Positions 11,622-22,843 of a DNA stretch of 64,000 bases are shown piece by piece. Numbering within the stretch: the first letter of the stretch is position 1; each line of letters begins with the position of its first letter. Below the pieces are notes generated by a model. That model was not told where the DNA came from, ran no database searches, and saw only the letters and a list, made by a program, of their open reading frames with translations. Origin of the DNA: Musa acuminata AAA Group (lineage: Eukaryota > Streptophyta > Magnoliopsida > Zingiberales > Musaceae). Position numbers and translations under genes: made by a program. The DNA lies in the NCBI RefSeq assembly GCF_036884655.1, contig NC_088330.1, positions 37,058,501 to 37,122,500 on the forward strand, in the 5' to 3' direction.

Positions 11622-12110
11622 GACAACAGTGAAGACCGGTCAAGTCAACTCGGGTAGGACGACTCTTCCTCATCCCGTCCAATTATCTAGTGGTGTCGCC
11701 GGTGTCGTAGATTCTTTTCCACTCCGTCCTGCCCTGCTTGCTCTCTCGATGGGAGGTTGTGTCGTCCTCCTCCTGGACTTTTGCAGTCAAAAAAGTAGAG
11801 TCAACTTCCAAAGCATCGAGAAGACAACCCCGAGGACCTTTGTGTCATTCTCTACGGACGATATATAGAGGCAGTCACACGGTGAGACTGTCGCCTTCTT
11901 TTGGCTTCCTACCTAACTCACCGTTACCTTAACGCCAAGAATCAAACTTGTACAGAACTACTGTTATTTTTATCGATCGTCCTTGAAAGAAGTCATCTTT
12001 GAGATTTCGTTACGTTCCATTTTCCGTTCAACCAAAGGGGATGAAAGGGATGGGAGAATGAGGTGAAGAAGCCCGCCTTTATTGAATGCTTGGGTAGATC
12101 GGTAGTCACG
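11622..12110. repeat. Module B: intact copy of the duplicated upstream segment
   Basis: This copy aligns with 5965-6206 plus 6798-7010 but lacks the LTR element. It carries W-box-type cores: GGTCAAGTCAAC at 11638-11649 (two TTGAC cores on the minus strand), one around 11785-11790, and AGTCAAC at about 11799-11805. It ends about 670 bp before the ATG of the RLCK gene. WRKY binding is an inference from motif only. Confidence 0.75.
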
Positions 12111-12782
12111 GGAAAGGTCTCTCCTTTGGAGGTCTTTGATGGCCACTGAAGTCTTCGTAGAGACCAAAGGAGTGGGATTTGACATGGTTTCAACTTTTGT
12201 ATATGCAGCGAAGAAAGTGATGCCTTTGACTGAAGGGTCTCATACGGGCGTGTGGTCGAGGCGGAGACCAAATCGGAGCAGGCGAGAGAACATTTTGGTT
12301 TACCTTCGAGGTTTTCAAGTCTCCCACTCCTGTCGATGCCCTTACTACTGCGCCTGTCCTTTCTCTTCCTTCGCTTGTGTTTGCTTGTCCCTTTCGCGAT
12401 TGTATCCATCGCTGCCCATGTATCCTAGGTTGTCCTCTTTCCTGTTCCGTCACTTGGATTACGGCTCTTTCTTTTGCAGAAGTTGTTTTCTTTGCTCTTA
12501 TTTCATCCACTTTCTTCTGGTATTTCTTCGTTCAATCTTATCTTCTTCGCTTCTCCTAAAAGATGCAATTTTGCTCGGTTTTCAATCTTTTCTTCTTCTT
12601 TCCGTTGCTAAACGCTCCAACTTTTTTTCCTTTTCCTTTGCTTATTTTTCCTTCTTTTTTCTCATCTGTTTATTTTCCAAACTTAGTTTGTTAAAATCAG
12701 ATTGTAATCTTCCGTTGCTCGTAGATGATATAAGCATTGCTAAGAGTTGTTGCAACTTGAAGCACACCAACTGTTCGGAAGA
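12111..12782 (+). promoter_or_regulatory. Pyrimidine-rich leader or promoter of the RLCK gene
   Basis: The stretch from about 12320 to 12680 is strongly CT-rich on the plus strand, typical of a plant 5' leader. A long open frame beginning at 12136 overlaps the kinase CDS out of frame and has low-complexity, Phe/Leu/Ser-rich content, so I treat it as non-coding. Confidence 0.45.
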
Positions 12783-15700
12783 ATGGGGTGCCTATCTTAC
12801 TTCATGGAGAAACACTGGTTCAGACGGCAGCAGAGATCGGAGCCCAAAGCCAGCTCGGCGACGGTCTGCCCACCGTCGTCAAACGGATCCGAGGAGTCGG
12901 TCTCAAAGCAGAGGAGTGAATCCTCGGGCTCAGTCGCCTCGTATCGAAGCATTCCTGACTTGTACGAGGAGAGGGCCGGCAACTTGCGTGTTTTCCAGTT
13001 CAAGGAGCTGAGAAATGCAACCAATGACTTCAGCAGGATGCTGAAGATTGGGGAGGGTGGGTTTGGAAGTGTGTACAAAGGATCCATCAAGCCTCTGGAT
13101 GGGAAGGGAGATAACATCACAGTGGCGATCAAGACGCTTAATCCGAACGGCTTGCAGGTAACTTTTAACTTGTTGAATTATAAGCAAACAAGTCATTCTA
13201 GATGATGCTTTTAATGTATCCATACTGTCACACAAACCACGTTTGATTGGTCACTTGCAACGTGGTTATAAGTCAACTCCTAGGCTGTCCAATATGTTAG
13301 ATTATATGGTCTAATTTGACTGAGTAAGATATATCATATGTGTAAGATATATCACAGATCTGATTAGATTCTGATTACGATTATCAGTCATCAGAAAGGA
13401 AGTTGAATTATAATAAGATTTCTTAGGAGATGAATAGGGACTTAGTTCTAATAATATTCATAATTCTATACATAATAAGGAGATTTAAATAATCTCAAAG
13501 GAGAATCTACTTTGAATAATTATGCGATGAAACTTGATGATATTATTTTGGATATCTTTATAGTAGTTTAGGGTTGTATATTCCACAGGGATGATATTAG
13601 TTCATAAATCATTTTCAGTGAATACTGAATATATTAATATTTCACTCAAAGGTAAAATATGAATGACATCAATAGTTCATTATATTTTCGAAACTCAAAA
13701 CATTAAATGTTGTTTTATATTTTATAGTGATAATTTTTTCTATATACTCTTATGCTTTTAGTATCTTTGTATTCTCTAGTTCAAATTATTCAAAATAATT
13801 AAAGCATGTATATTTTACATTGGTGTAATAGACCTTAACTTAATATAATTTGTTGAAAGACACGCAGAATTGATTGATAAAAGCACTATCGAACAAATTA
13901 ATGAAATAAATACTTAGGAAAAATTTAATATACTCAACTTAATGTTCGTAAGAATGATAATTGCAGATAACATAAATACTTCATTATTGTTTGTAACTAG
14001 CGCACAAGAATATTTAAGGGCTATAAAAGATAAATTTAAATCTATTGATTAATCATTGGCTGATATACTAATAAAAGAATTGATCATGACTCAGGACGAT
14101 GGCACTCGAGGGATTCAGGATCACTTCCTTAATATGGTTGACAAAACTGTGAAACTTAAAGTATTATAAATAAGGATTGAAGTACTTTAAATTTAACATA
14201 TAACTTTTTACACATATCAATAGCGAAAATAAAAGATCCATGTAACTGATCCCAAATAGTTGGAACTTATGGCTTTATTGTTGTTGTTGACAGGCTTATA
14301 TTTTGAAAGTAATTATTGGCTCCATGATTTCATTGCCTTCTTTGATGTTAGTAAAATATTGATGATATGCTTCAACTACTTGAATTTATGTTATATTTTT
14401 AATTTTATTTTTGAGACTTTGAGCTCTTATAGTCTTAGAACGAGAGAACCGGCAAGAGGAAAAATCTAGTATCTATCTTGGAGATACTTAATTTAACTAA
14501 GTTTATAGTTGAAGATGACCAAACACCTTTTAAAAAGGAAATCCAAACAGTCTAACAAAGGGTCCAATTAATGGTGGTAAAAATTGCAGAGTCAGCCAGG
14601 TCAATCACTAGATTGTCATCAGAGTCTAAAGTCCAATTATAAATCTAGTGCTGAAGTTGCATCTATTAGTTTAATTGGTATGAATTACTCCACTTGCTTT
14701 ACTTATGTGCACCACTCATTCTTTCTGGGTGTTCCTCTACTTTTTAGGGGCATAAACAATGGTTGGCAGAAGTTCAGTTTCTTGGAGTCCTGGAACACTC
14801 AAATCTTGTTAAACTCATCGGTTATTGTGCTGCGAATGGTGAAAGAGGTGCTCAGAGACTGTTGGTCTATGAATATATGCCAAATAAGACTCTAGAGTTA
14901 CATTTATTTAACAGAGCTTATCCTGTGCTGCCCTGGAACAAAAGATTACAGATTGCCTTGGGTGCTGCAGAAGGATTGGCATACCTGCATGAGGGTTCAG
15001 AAGTTCAGGTATTATTCTACATACTAAATACCTGTTTTTTTTACTCATGTTGTTTCCACTTATTCGATATGAACTTCTTCATTATTGGTTTCTTCAGCAA
15101 TTACTAATATTCTAAGTTCAGGAACAAAACTTAGATTAACGGGTGGTTTTGCATAAGTTGTTCAGATGTTTAATCGCAACTTTCCTTAATTGTACAGGTG
15201 ATTTATCGTGACTTCAAAGCATCTAATGTGCTACTGGATGCAGAGTTTAAATCAAAACTGTCAGACTTCGGATTAGCAAGGGAGGGACCATTAGCAGGTC
15301 ACACTCATGTAACAACAGCGGTATGCCGGCTTTAAACTGTATAATAAAGCAAGTTTTGTTTCCATAATCGTGTAATTTTTCAGGATGGTTGCTAGCCTTG
15401 AACTTCACTTTTCCATGAAGTCATACTTATTTTGTCCACTCTAATTTATTAAGCTCTGTGAACTTATAGTTCAAGTTGTTGGTCGATGAGATACAAAATA
15501 ATTTACGATAAGATGACAGTGGAGTAGTGTAGGAATTCATGGATGGTAAAGATGACATTGCCTAAATCATCTTGATGTCCAAGGAGGGAGCTGAAAAGAT
15601 CGAAGAGAACATACCCAACACTCCATCATTAATTAGCTGCTGTTCCATCATTTATACTCAAAACTGTGATTTAGCTCTTTCAGTTTTGCTGTTTTATATA

Positions 15701-16311
15701 TGCAAATTGCATTTAGCTTCTTATCATTAGCTACTGTAATTTCGGCATCTAATCACTTGTCACTATGTCAAATGATAGGTTTTTGTTTTCTGTGGTACCA
15801 GGTAATGGGGACATATGGTTATGCAGCTCCAGATTACGTAGAGACTGGCCATCTCACAGCCAAGAGCGACGTTTGGAGCTTCGGTGTTGTTCTGTATGAG
15901 ATCCTGACCGGCAGGCATTCTTTAGAGCGGAATCGACCGAAAAATGAACAGCAACTCTTGGATTGGGTGAAGCAATTTCCTGCAGAGAGCAAGAGATTCA
16001 GCATGATAATGGACTCCCGACTTGAAAACAAGTATTCTCTAAGAGCTGCTCGGCAGATCGCCATGCTAGCCGATGCCTGCCTATCCAGGCATGCCAGAGA
16101 ACGTCCAAAGATGAGCGAGGTGGTGGAGCGCTTAAAACAAGCAATGCAACACGAGGACTTGGATGGAGAAGAAGAGTATGTGGAAGAGCGTTCTCAAACT
16201 CCCTCAGAAGCTGCAGACAAGACAGTAAAATCTGCCAGAAGACGAATGCTTCACCTCATCAAATTAGGGGAGAGTGCAAATGTCGGTGGTAGAAGAAGAT
16301 TGCAGCTGTGA
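12783..16311 (+). CDS. PBL19: Receptor-like cytoplasmic kinase, RLCK-VII (PBL19/20-PCRK-type)
   Basis: Four exons with phase-0 junctions: 12783-13157, 14748-15008, 15198-15320 and 15802-16311, giving 422 residues. The start is chosen at MGC, which provides Gly2/Cys3 for N-myristoylation and palmitoylation, so membrane anchoring is likely; an in-frame ATG at 12747 would bury this motif. After a Ser-rich leader, the kinase domain shows the glycine loop [12 protein letters not shown] (about residues 89-100), VAIK (Lys117), [11 protein letters not shown] (Asp217, an RD kinase), DFG (235-237) and GYAAPDY, where Asp replaces the usual Glu of APE. I recall the same change in grass homologues. Family members relay pattern-receptor signals in immunity. 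The tail is basic. Closest family by eye is PBL19/PBL20/PCRK1/2; exact orthology is not settled. Confidence 0.92.
13158..14747 (+). other. RLCK intron 1 with transposon debris
   Basis: A 1.59-kb intron with GT at 13158 and AG at 14746-14747. It is AT-rich and holds a copia gag fragment (about 13936-14169) and, near 14240-14292, a patch ending in TTATGGCTTTATTGTTGTTG. The latter resembles the 3' tails of some plant LINE/SINE elements. Confidence 0.7.
13936..14169 (+). mobile_element. Ty1-copia gag (UBN2-like) relic inside the intron
   Basis: A continuous frame with one internal stop reads [17 protein letters not shown], then [16 protein letters not shown], a stop, then [20 protein letters not shown]. 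This matches the gag helix region of plant copia elements (A-x-E-Y-L-x-x-I-x-D-K-F and D-G-T-R-G-V/I-Q-x-H). It lies in sense orientation to the kinase gene. The rest of the element and its LTRs are absent. Confidence 0.75.
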
Positions 16312-16640
16312 AAGAAAGGTTGGGGGATCAAACTTTGAGTTTGTTCTCATGTTCGTATGGTTCTAATGCCTCCAACCTTTGTCCAATACGTTACTACTAG
16401 ATGACTTTGTTCAAAGTACTTTTTCTTTTGTATTAGTTATTAGAAATGCTGAGAATTAGATATGCGTCGGCACACAGCATTTTGCGTGGGGTTTATATGT
16501 AGAGCATGTGAGCAATCCCGACACAGACATCAACCTATAAATTAGGTGAAAGATGACGTTTCCATGCACATAATGATGCAGCCTTTTGGTGCCAGAATAA
16601 GGAATATAAACCGGCTGGCAGCCATCAATCTGCCGACTAA
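16312..16640 (+). other. 3' UTR and flank of the RLCK gene
   Basis: Non-coding sequence following the kinase stop codon, with no clear gene. The part just before 16640 leads directly into the relic of the membrane-protein gene and may contain part of that relic's old promoter, but similarity to 7700-7950 is too weak to align by eye. Confidence 0.5.
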
Positions 16641-16973
16641 TAATGCAGCAGCACGGCTGCGCCGGCGGCAACGCCCTGAATTCTTCGGGCTTCTGCACGG
16701 TTCCCTTCCTCGCTATCTGGCATGAGATATGCCAAATATTGGTAAGATCAAACTTGTGTCTCAAGGATCACAAGTTTTATCTTACCAATATTTGGCATAT
16801 CTCATGTGATCCTTAAGACATTTGGGATTCAATGTAGCTAACAATATAGGCAATAGTTTTGTGGAAGACACTATGTTATTACTTGTTACTATGAATTATA
16901 GTAAATTTATGATCAACTTTGGGCCTAAAATATGCATATGAGAGAAATATTTTTCTATCATCTCTAACAAAGG

Positions 16974-16975
<2 letters not shown>
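16640..16975 (+). pseudogene. Collapsed copy of the 7958-10641 membrane-protein gene
   Basis: From 16647 the sequence reads ATGCAGCAGCACGGCTGCGC and encodes MQQHGCAGGNALNSSGF, closely matching the start of the gene at 7958 (MQQHACAGG..LNASAF). It then jumps to TGGTTCCCTTCCTCGCT-like sequence matching about 8118-8135. Everything between there and the 3' flank is missing. From about 16756 it matches 10850-11080. The copy therefore retains both ends of the gene with an internal deletion of about 2.7 kb, and a hairpin (16721-16806) sits at the deletion point. Confidence 0.8.
16721..16806. repeat. 38-bp near-perfect inverted repeat, 10-bp loop
   Basis: The left arm is 16721-16758 and the right arm 16769-16806. 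They differ at one position (a C where the arm's complement predicts A) around the 10-base loop TCTCAAGGAT. The left arm begins CATGAGATATGCCAAATATT and the right arm ends with its complement. The near identity points to a recent origin, for example a template-switch event during repair. Confidence 0.95.
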
Positions 16976-17032
<57 letters not shown>

Positions 17033-18483
17033 TCTAATAGTATACAGAGTCCAACAATTCATCTCAAAGCATACAGAGAATTCCTATCAACATTTACAAT
17101 CTCTTTTAAGTTGATCCCCAAACAACTTATTGCTAAATTGATCCTTCCACGATTAGAGTTCTATAGCAATCAAATCCTTCCATCTTTTATGATTAGTTAA
17201 CTTTTTTTACTAATTTGACAAAATCTGCATGCTATCCATGTGACATAAAAATCATCAATATAAACAATTTCTTAAAATCTTAATTTCCTTCTTCAATATC
17301 AAAACCTTCAAATTCTATTTTTTATTTTAATTAATTTAATTGCCGACTAATATGCCACATCGAAAATCAGAATCAATTCATAAATGAAAAAGGAAAAAAC
17401 AAAGCTGATAATAATAATAATTATTATTATTATTATGTCTCATTAGTCTGCTAATTGTCCATAAATATAGATGATGAAAGAATTTGATTATCACAAAACT
17501 ACAAAAAAAAAAATTAAAGACACCCAAAATTAAAAAAAAAAATCATGATGATTTATCTACTATAGACAGACATACATACATGAAAAAAGCACCAAAACGT
17601 GATAGACAATGCTGGTAATTAATTAACCTTCATATATGATACATATATAAATTCACACTCATAAACATAAAAAGGAAACGGAGAGTAGCGGTCCGGTTTG
17701 ATTCGGAACTTATCCGGGTTCAATTGCATTACTGTATGCATATGATTCCCTTGGTTCATAACTAAACCGGGTTCAGTCTGACCACCAAAACTAAAGCAAG
17801 CTGGTTGGGCCGGTTCATATTTTTCTTTATGATCGAACCGCTTAATTTCAATTTAATTTCTTCCCTTCATTTCTCTCTAATATCTATCTCGTCTATATCA
17901 AAATTATTATGTCAAATACTTAAGATATAAGCTAGATTTCTAATCATCATGCTCCACAAACATCTAAATGTCACTGACGGCCAGAATTATATGCATCAGA
18001 CTTCCTATCTGGCACACACTACATACCGCTATTGAGGTGGACAGCCATGTGATCACTGCTCACCAAATCACGTGTTGAGGTGGCGCGATTAAATAAGAGG
18101 GATGACATCTAAGCTATTTAAAGCAAGCATACAGTGTGCTGCAGGTACACCAGACACCCGCGGAACACCTGCTCGCAGTCACGCGATCGCGAATAACTAT
18201 TTCATGCAAATTAATAGGTACAACTTTGTACAAAATTTAAGCTTATCCACGTAATCCAAACAAAAGAATTTATGTTATATGGATTGACCCCAAACGCAAT
18301 AATAAAAGAAAATTGAAGTGTAAGGAAATATATGAAAGCGCAGCCAAAAAGTCACCCCTTTCTTTTTAATCTTCTTTCAGGTTTTTATTACTTTTTTTTT
18401 GGATTTTTTTTTTTAAGGTCTTGTAATTTGGACGGCTGATGATGGAGTTGATCGTGGGGGTGAGGTGTGGAGATTGGGGGATC
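16976..18483. other. AT-rich spacer with GA microsatellite
   Basis: A pure GA run spans about 16978-17028, and an AAT/ATT palindromic run lies near 17408-17437. Around 17690-17850 there are scattered AACCGG/GGTTC phrases of the kind seen in degenerate DNA transposons, but no terminal repeats were found. The 3' UTR of the BOI-type gene on the minus strand likely occupies the right end. Confidence 0.55.
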
Positions 18484-19781
18484 TCAGGAAAGGAAGACTC
18501 CGACGCTTCCGGCTCTGGCACAGGCGCAGACCGGGCACAGCTCGGCGGCCGCTTCGCAGGCGTCGCAGAGGCAGAGGTGGCGGCAGGGAAGGAGCACCAC
18601 TGACGCTCGGCGCCATCGGCATGTCCGGCATGCCACCTCGTGCTCGACTCGATTCGGGTCCACGTAAGCTGACTCGGCGTCCTCCGCCGTCGGTGGGTCT
18701 CCGCACTCGCCACCTGCCGCTGGGGGAGGACGCGCCGCGACCGCCTGCTGCAACTGGGCGTGCAGGGCTGCGGCGGTCGCCTGGTCCGCCATGGCCTTGG
18801 CCTGCCACGCCATAGATTCGGTGCGCAGGCGGCCGAGGCGATCCTCGAGCTCGGCGCGCCTCCTGGCTTCACGCTCCACCTCTGCCTCCTTCTCCCGTAA
18901 CCGCCGCGCGGCCGACTTCTCCGCTGCGCTCAGCAGAGCACGGTAGTGCCTCTGCCGTCGCTCCGCCAACGCCCGCCGCAGTTGTTCTCCCTACAAATGT
19001 AAATAAAGGGGCAATTTTTCCTGTGTCTCAGGAGGAGAAAAAGGAACAGCGGAAAGAAAGAAAAATGGGTACCTTGGCGAGGAGGAACTGCTCGATTTCG
19101 TTATTCTGATGGTTGATTTGTGCGGCGAGTTCGCTGGAGAAGAGAGAAGAACAGGAAGAAGAAGAGGCAGGGGAGGAGGAGAAGAGATTGAATTGCTTCG
19201 GGCTCCGGTGGTGTTGCTTGTCCTCAGAGGCGAGACCAAGACAGGTGGTAAGCACGGAAGGCTGGTGTATTTGGTGCTGAGGAGCAAGATTTACAAGTGC
19301 TGGAGAGCAGGGTTGTGCTTGCAGCGAGATGAGGCTAACAGGGTGATTCTGCTGCTGAGGCGGCGGCGCCAATGGAATGCCGGCAGCCTCCCTACTTCTC
19401 TTCTGCGCATTACCATTCGCTGCCAACCAACAAGCCCATCTCCATCTCAGACATCGAAGGAACAGATCGAAATCGACGAATCCAACAAAGACAAAAAGGA
19501 GGAACCTTTATCTCACCTCCGTCGGTCACGAGCACCGCCGACTGGCCGAGGAAGCCAGTCGCGACCTGCGGAGCAGACTCCATCTCTTTCCTCTCCTGCT
19601 CCCTTCTGCATCAATTCCACAAGCCATCAATCACCCCCTAAAAATCAGAACTTTACACCAAATCCGTAACAATCGACCGCATAATTCCATAAAGATTAGG
19701 ACTTGGGCGAAGAATTCATCCGAGGAGAACGGAAAGGCACCTGAGCACAAAGTTGGATGGGTATTGGGCTTGAAGTGCCAT
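18484..19781 (-). CDS. BOI: BOI/BRG-type RING E3 ubiquitin ligase (SBP family)
   Basis: Four exons on the minus strand: 19781-19741, 19605-19517, 19419-19073 and 18990-18484. They total 984 nt, 327 residues, and all junction phases close. The N-terminus MALQAQYPSNFVL followed by EQERKEMESAPQ matches the conserved start of plant BOI-related proteins, which supports the hand-placed small exons. The middle holds a basic patch (QKRSREAAG). A charged coiled coil follows (about 160-240), then a C-terminal RING (about 280-317) with CRTC, LPCRHLCLCDAC and CPVC. The family ubiquitinates targets; Arabidopsis BOI and BRG1-3 limit cell death and pathogen or stress responses, and repress gibberellin responses with DELLAs. 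A TATA-like CTATAATATA sits at about 19976-19967 on this strand. Confidence 0.9.
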
Positions 19782-20100
19782 TCGGTAGAACGAGGAGAAA
19801 GAAGAATCAGCGACAAGAACCAAGGAAAACTTCTCCTATCTCATTTCCAACGCTTCTCCGCATCAAACAGGAGGTGCCTCAAAGACAGAACGGCCTTCTT
19901 ATGCTCCCCCCCTCCCCCACCCCCTCCCCCTCTCTCCCTCTCGCAAGCACTTCTCACGCACACATGTATATTATAGACAGAGGGAGAGGAGGAGGGGGAA
20001 AGATAATAGAGCTGGATGTGCTGGGCTTCTCTGGAACGAGGAGTTGCTAACCATAATTAACACTAATCCACTCTCCTTAATTGGATTCATTTGTGACTAA
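19782..20100 (-). promoter_or_regulatory. 5' leader and core promoter of the BOI-type gene
   Basis: Read on the minus strand, a TATA-like CTATAATATA (19976-19967) precedes a purine-rich GA/GGGGA leader (about 19945-19905) and the ATG at 19781. The plus-strand open frames here are shadows of this leader and of the coding exons. Confidence 0.5.
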
Positions 20101-22720
20101 TCCCTTCCATTCTTTTTTATTTTATTTCTCTTCCTTCCTTTTTCTTTTCTTGAATTGAGTTGATAGCTTTTGGTGGTTGTTGGTTGTCAATTGTTCGGAC
20201 ACTAATTCCTCCTCCTCCTCTTCCTTCTCTTCCTCCTCTTGGAGTCTTTTATCATTTGGTGCTGCTTATTTTGTGACTGACCTTCCTTTTCTTTTGCATC
20301 TGTTCTCTCTCTCTCTTTTTCTCTCTATCTTTTTCCTTGGCTTTGAAGCTTGGTTCAAACAAAATCAACAGCTTTAGCTTGTCCTCCTCCTTCCTTATCT
20401 TGGAACATAAAAATTGGTGGTGGGATTCACCTCTGCAACCTAACCTGGGTTGGTTTGCCAGATACTCCCCCCCCCCCTCCCTTCCTTTTTTTCTACCACT
20501 GACATGGTTACCAGATAGCCAAATTGACAAAGATGAGACATGTAGTATTATTATCCTATTCCTACATTGAATGGAAAGGATTTCTCAAGCTTTGTGAATT
20601 ATGATATGTTTTGCAGATTTATTTTTTATGGTGCCCTTATTTTGGATTTTTTTTCAAAAAATAAGTAGCAGAAACATAATTCAATGTTGACACTTCAGGT
20701 TTCAAAAAAGAATTATTGTGAGATTTGGAACTCTCATTTTTGGTAAAATGGATCTAGAATAAATTTTATCTAAGAATTGTTTTCTCATTTATACTTTATT
20801 AGGTTAGATATGTAGCTTTGATACAAATCTCATATTAGAATTATTTTCCCATTTATACTTTTTTTAAGGCAGATATCAGAATATATACATATAAACATAT
20901 GAAAATAATGCATATTTTTTCCATTTGTCTGAAATGACTATAATTCGGAAAAAAAATTCAGAAAAAAAGTTTTCTGAAGAAAAAAGTCATTTGATGCTTT
21001 TTTTAAAAAATAAAAATCTATTTAATTAGCTGTAGGTAAAGTAAAGTAGTTTCATAAATAGGATGCTTTGTTTCAATTGGAGAAGAAATAGAAGAAAAGT
21101 AGGTGCCTGATTTACTTATGATCTTCTTAGAATTTCAAATCATTGACATTAAATGCCTGTTCAAACCTTATGAGAAGTCAAATTATAGCATAAATGGATT
21201 GCTATTGTTTAGGAAGGTGTGTAAAAGATTATGTATTTGCAATTGATTTCAAGAAAAGAAAACTCTGCAGTGCTTCACATCCACATCAAAAGTATATGCT
21301 GAAGGGGGGATATCAGATACAGTCTCCACTGAAAATTTTATGTAGACAAAATTGTACTAATAATTGGTCCTTTATTTGAATTCAATGTTTTCTCCAGAAA
21401 CTATCATCTGTTGAACATTTTCCCCTTTTTTAGAAAGGAAGAAGGAACATCTCATGCTTGACTTTATTTATGAAATGGTTCATCATAGTCAACAAAAGCA
21501 TTGGTTGAATTTATAATGGCAAAACAATGTCAAATTTGACAGCCAAAAATCTAGAAAACCAGCAATATGTTTCCACTTTTTATTCTGCCTTTTACATCAT
21601 ATCCACCCCATTCCTTGTATAAGCAAGCCTTGCTTTAAATATTACCATTCAATCTTTTCTAAAATTTAACTTACAAAATTACATAATGGTGCTGAGCTAC
21701 ATATATTTGCGATGATTTATCAGGAAATATCTCAAATTTTAAGATTTTATTAGATAAACCTCCTTCTTTGAAATTTGTAAAATACTCTTAAAAATTAAGA
21801 CAATTGTTAGATGTAAAATGACTCAAATTAATTTTGATCCATATGTCCATGTGACTTGGGCGATTTATCGAGAAAAACCTTAAACTTTGAACTATTTTTT
21901 TTTTAATTATGATATAGCATATATCTTTTTATAAATTTCTGATAATTGTTTGATGGTCAATAGTTAGTGAAATATATTAGTGTAATACGGTTCAAGATGA
22001 GTGTATGATAATAGAACATGTCTTCTGACATATCAATTTTCTTTGTTATTGTAAATCTTTCAAGTATTAAGGCATATGTATAATTCATATAAAAATCAAA
22101 TACTAGTAAAATGGATGTAAATTTACCTAAAACAAGAAATAAACATGAAGACATGTTAGGATATATAAAAAAAGAGAGTAATATATCATTTTGAATTAAA
22201 TTATGAAAAGATAGACAATTGGCATGAGAAGGGAGAAAAAGATACTAGAAAGAGAAGGCCAAAGGATGGAGATTCTTACTCACCATTAAGCATCTAATCC
22301 CTCCATTGAGGAGCGGTCCCTTTTGGTACATGTCACTACCAAAACTACACACACAGCAATTTGGCTTCCTTTTGTGAACTCAATAATTTAGCATATAAGA
22401 AAAGAAAGGGCATGGAATTCAAATTTTAGCTTCATGGAGATTTGATAGCTACATGGAAGAAGAATTTCTAATAAATTCTCCTTTGCTTGTATCTTACTTT
22501 TGTTGTTTGATGGAAGAGGTCGTCCTTGGTGACTTATTAATCTTTCAAAACAAAGGAATATATTACGAAACTTGATTTAATCACCCAAATTTTTTTTTTG
22601 TAGTGATATGATTCTATGATGGTATTCATATGTATCTTAAGATTTTGTTCAATGTCACTATGTCTACAAGCTTAAACTGCAAACAAAATAAATGTTATAA
22701 TTTATATTTTGAATATCTTC

Positions 22721-22843
<123 letters not shown>

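Noticed and set aside
12136..13011. 291-codon plus-strand open frame upstream of and overlapping the RLCK start
   Set aside because: It is Phe/Leu/Ser-rich because of a CT-rich leader, is out of frame with the kinase where they overlap, and has no recognisable motif.
18465..19976. Several long plus-strand open frames (Arg-, Pro- and Ser-rich) over the BOI-type gene
   Set aside because: They are reverse-strand shadows of GC-rich coding exons; the minus-strand frames give the RING domain and conserved N-terminus.
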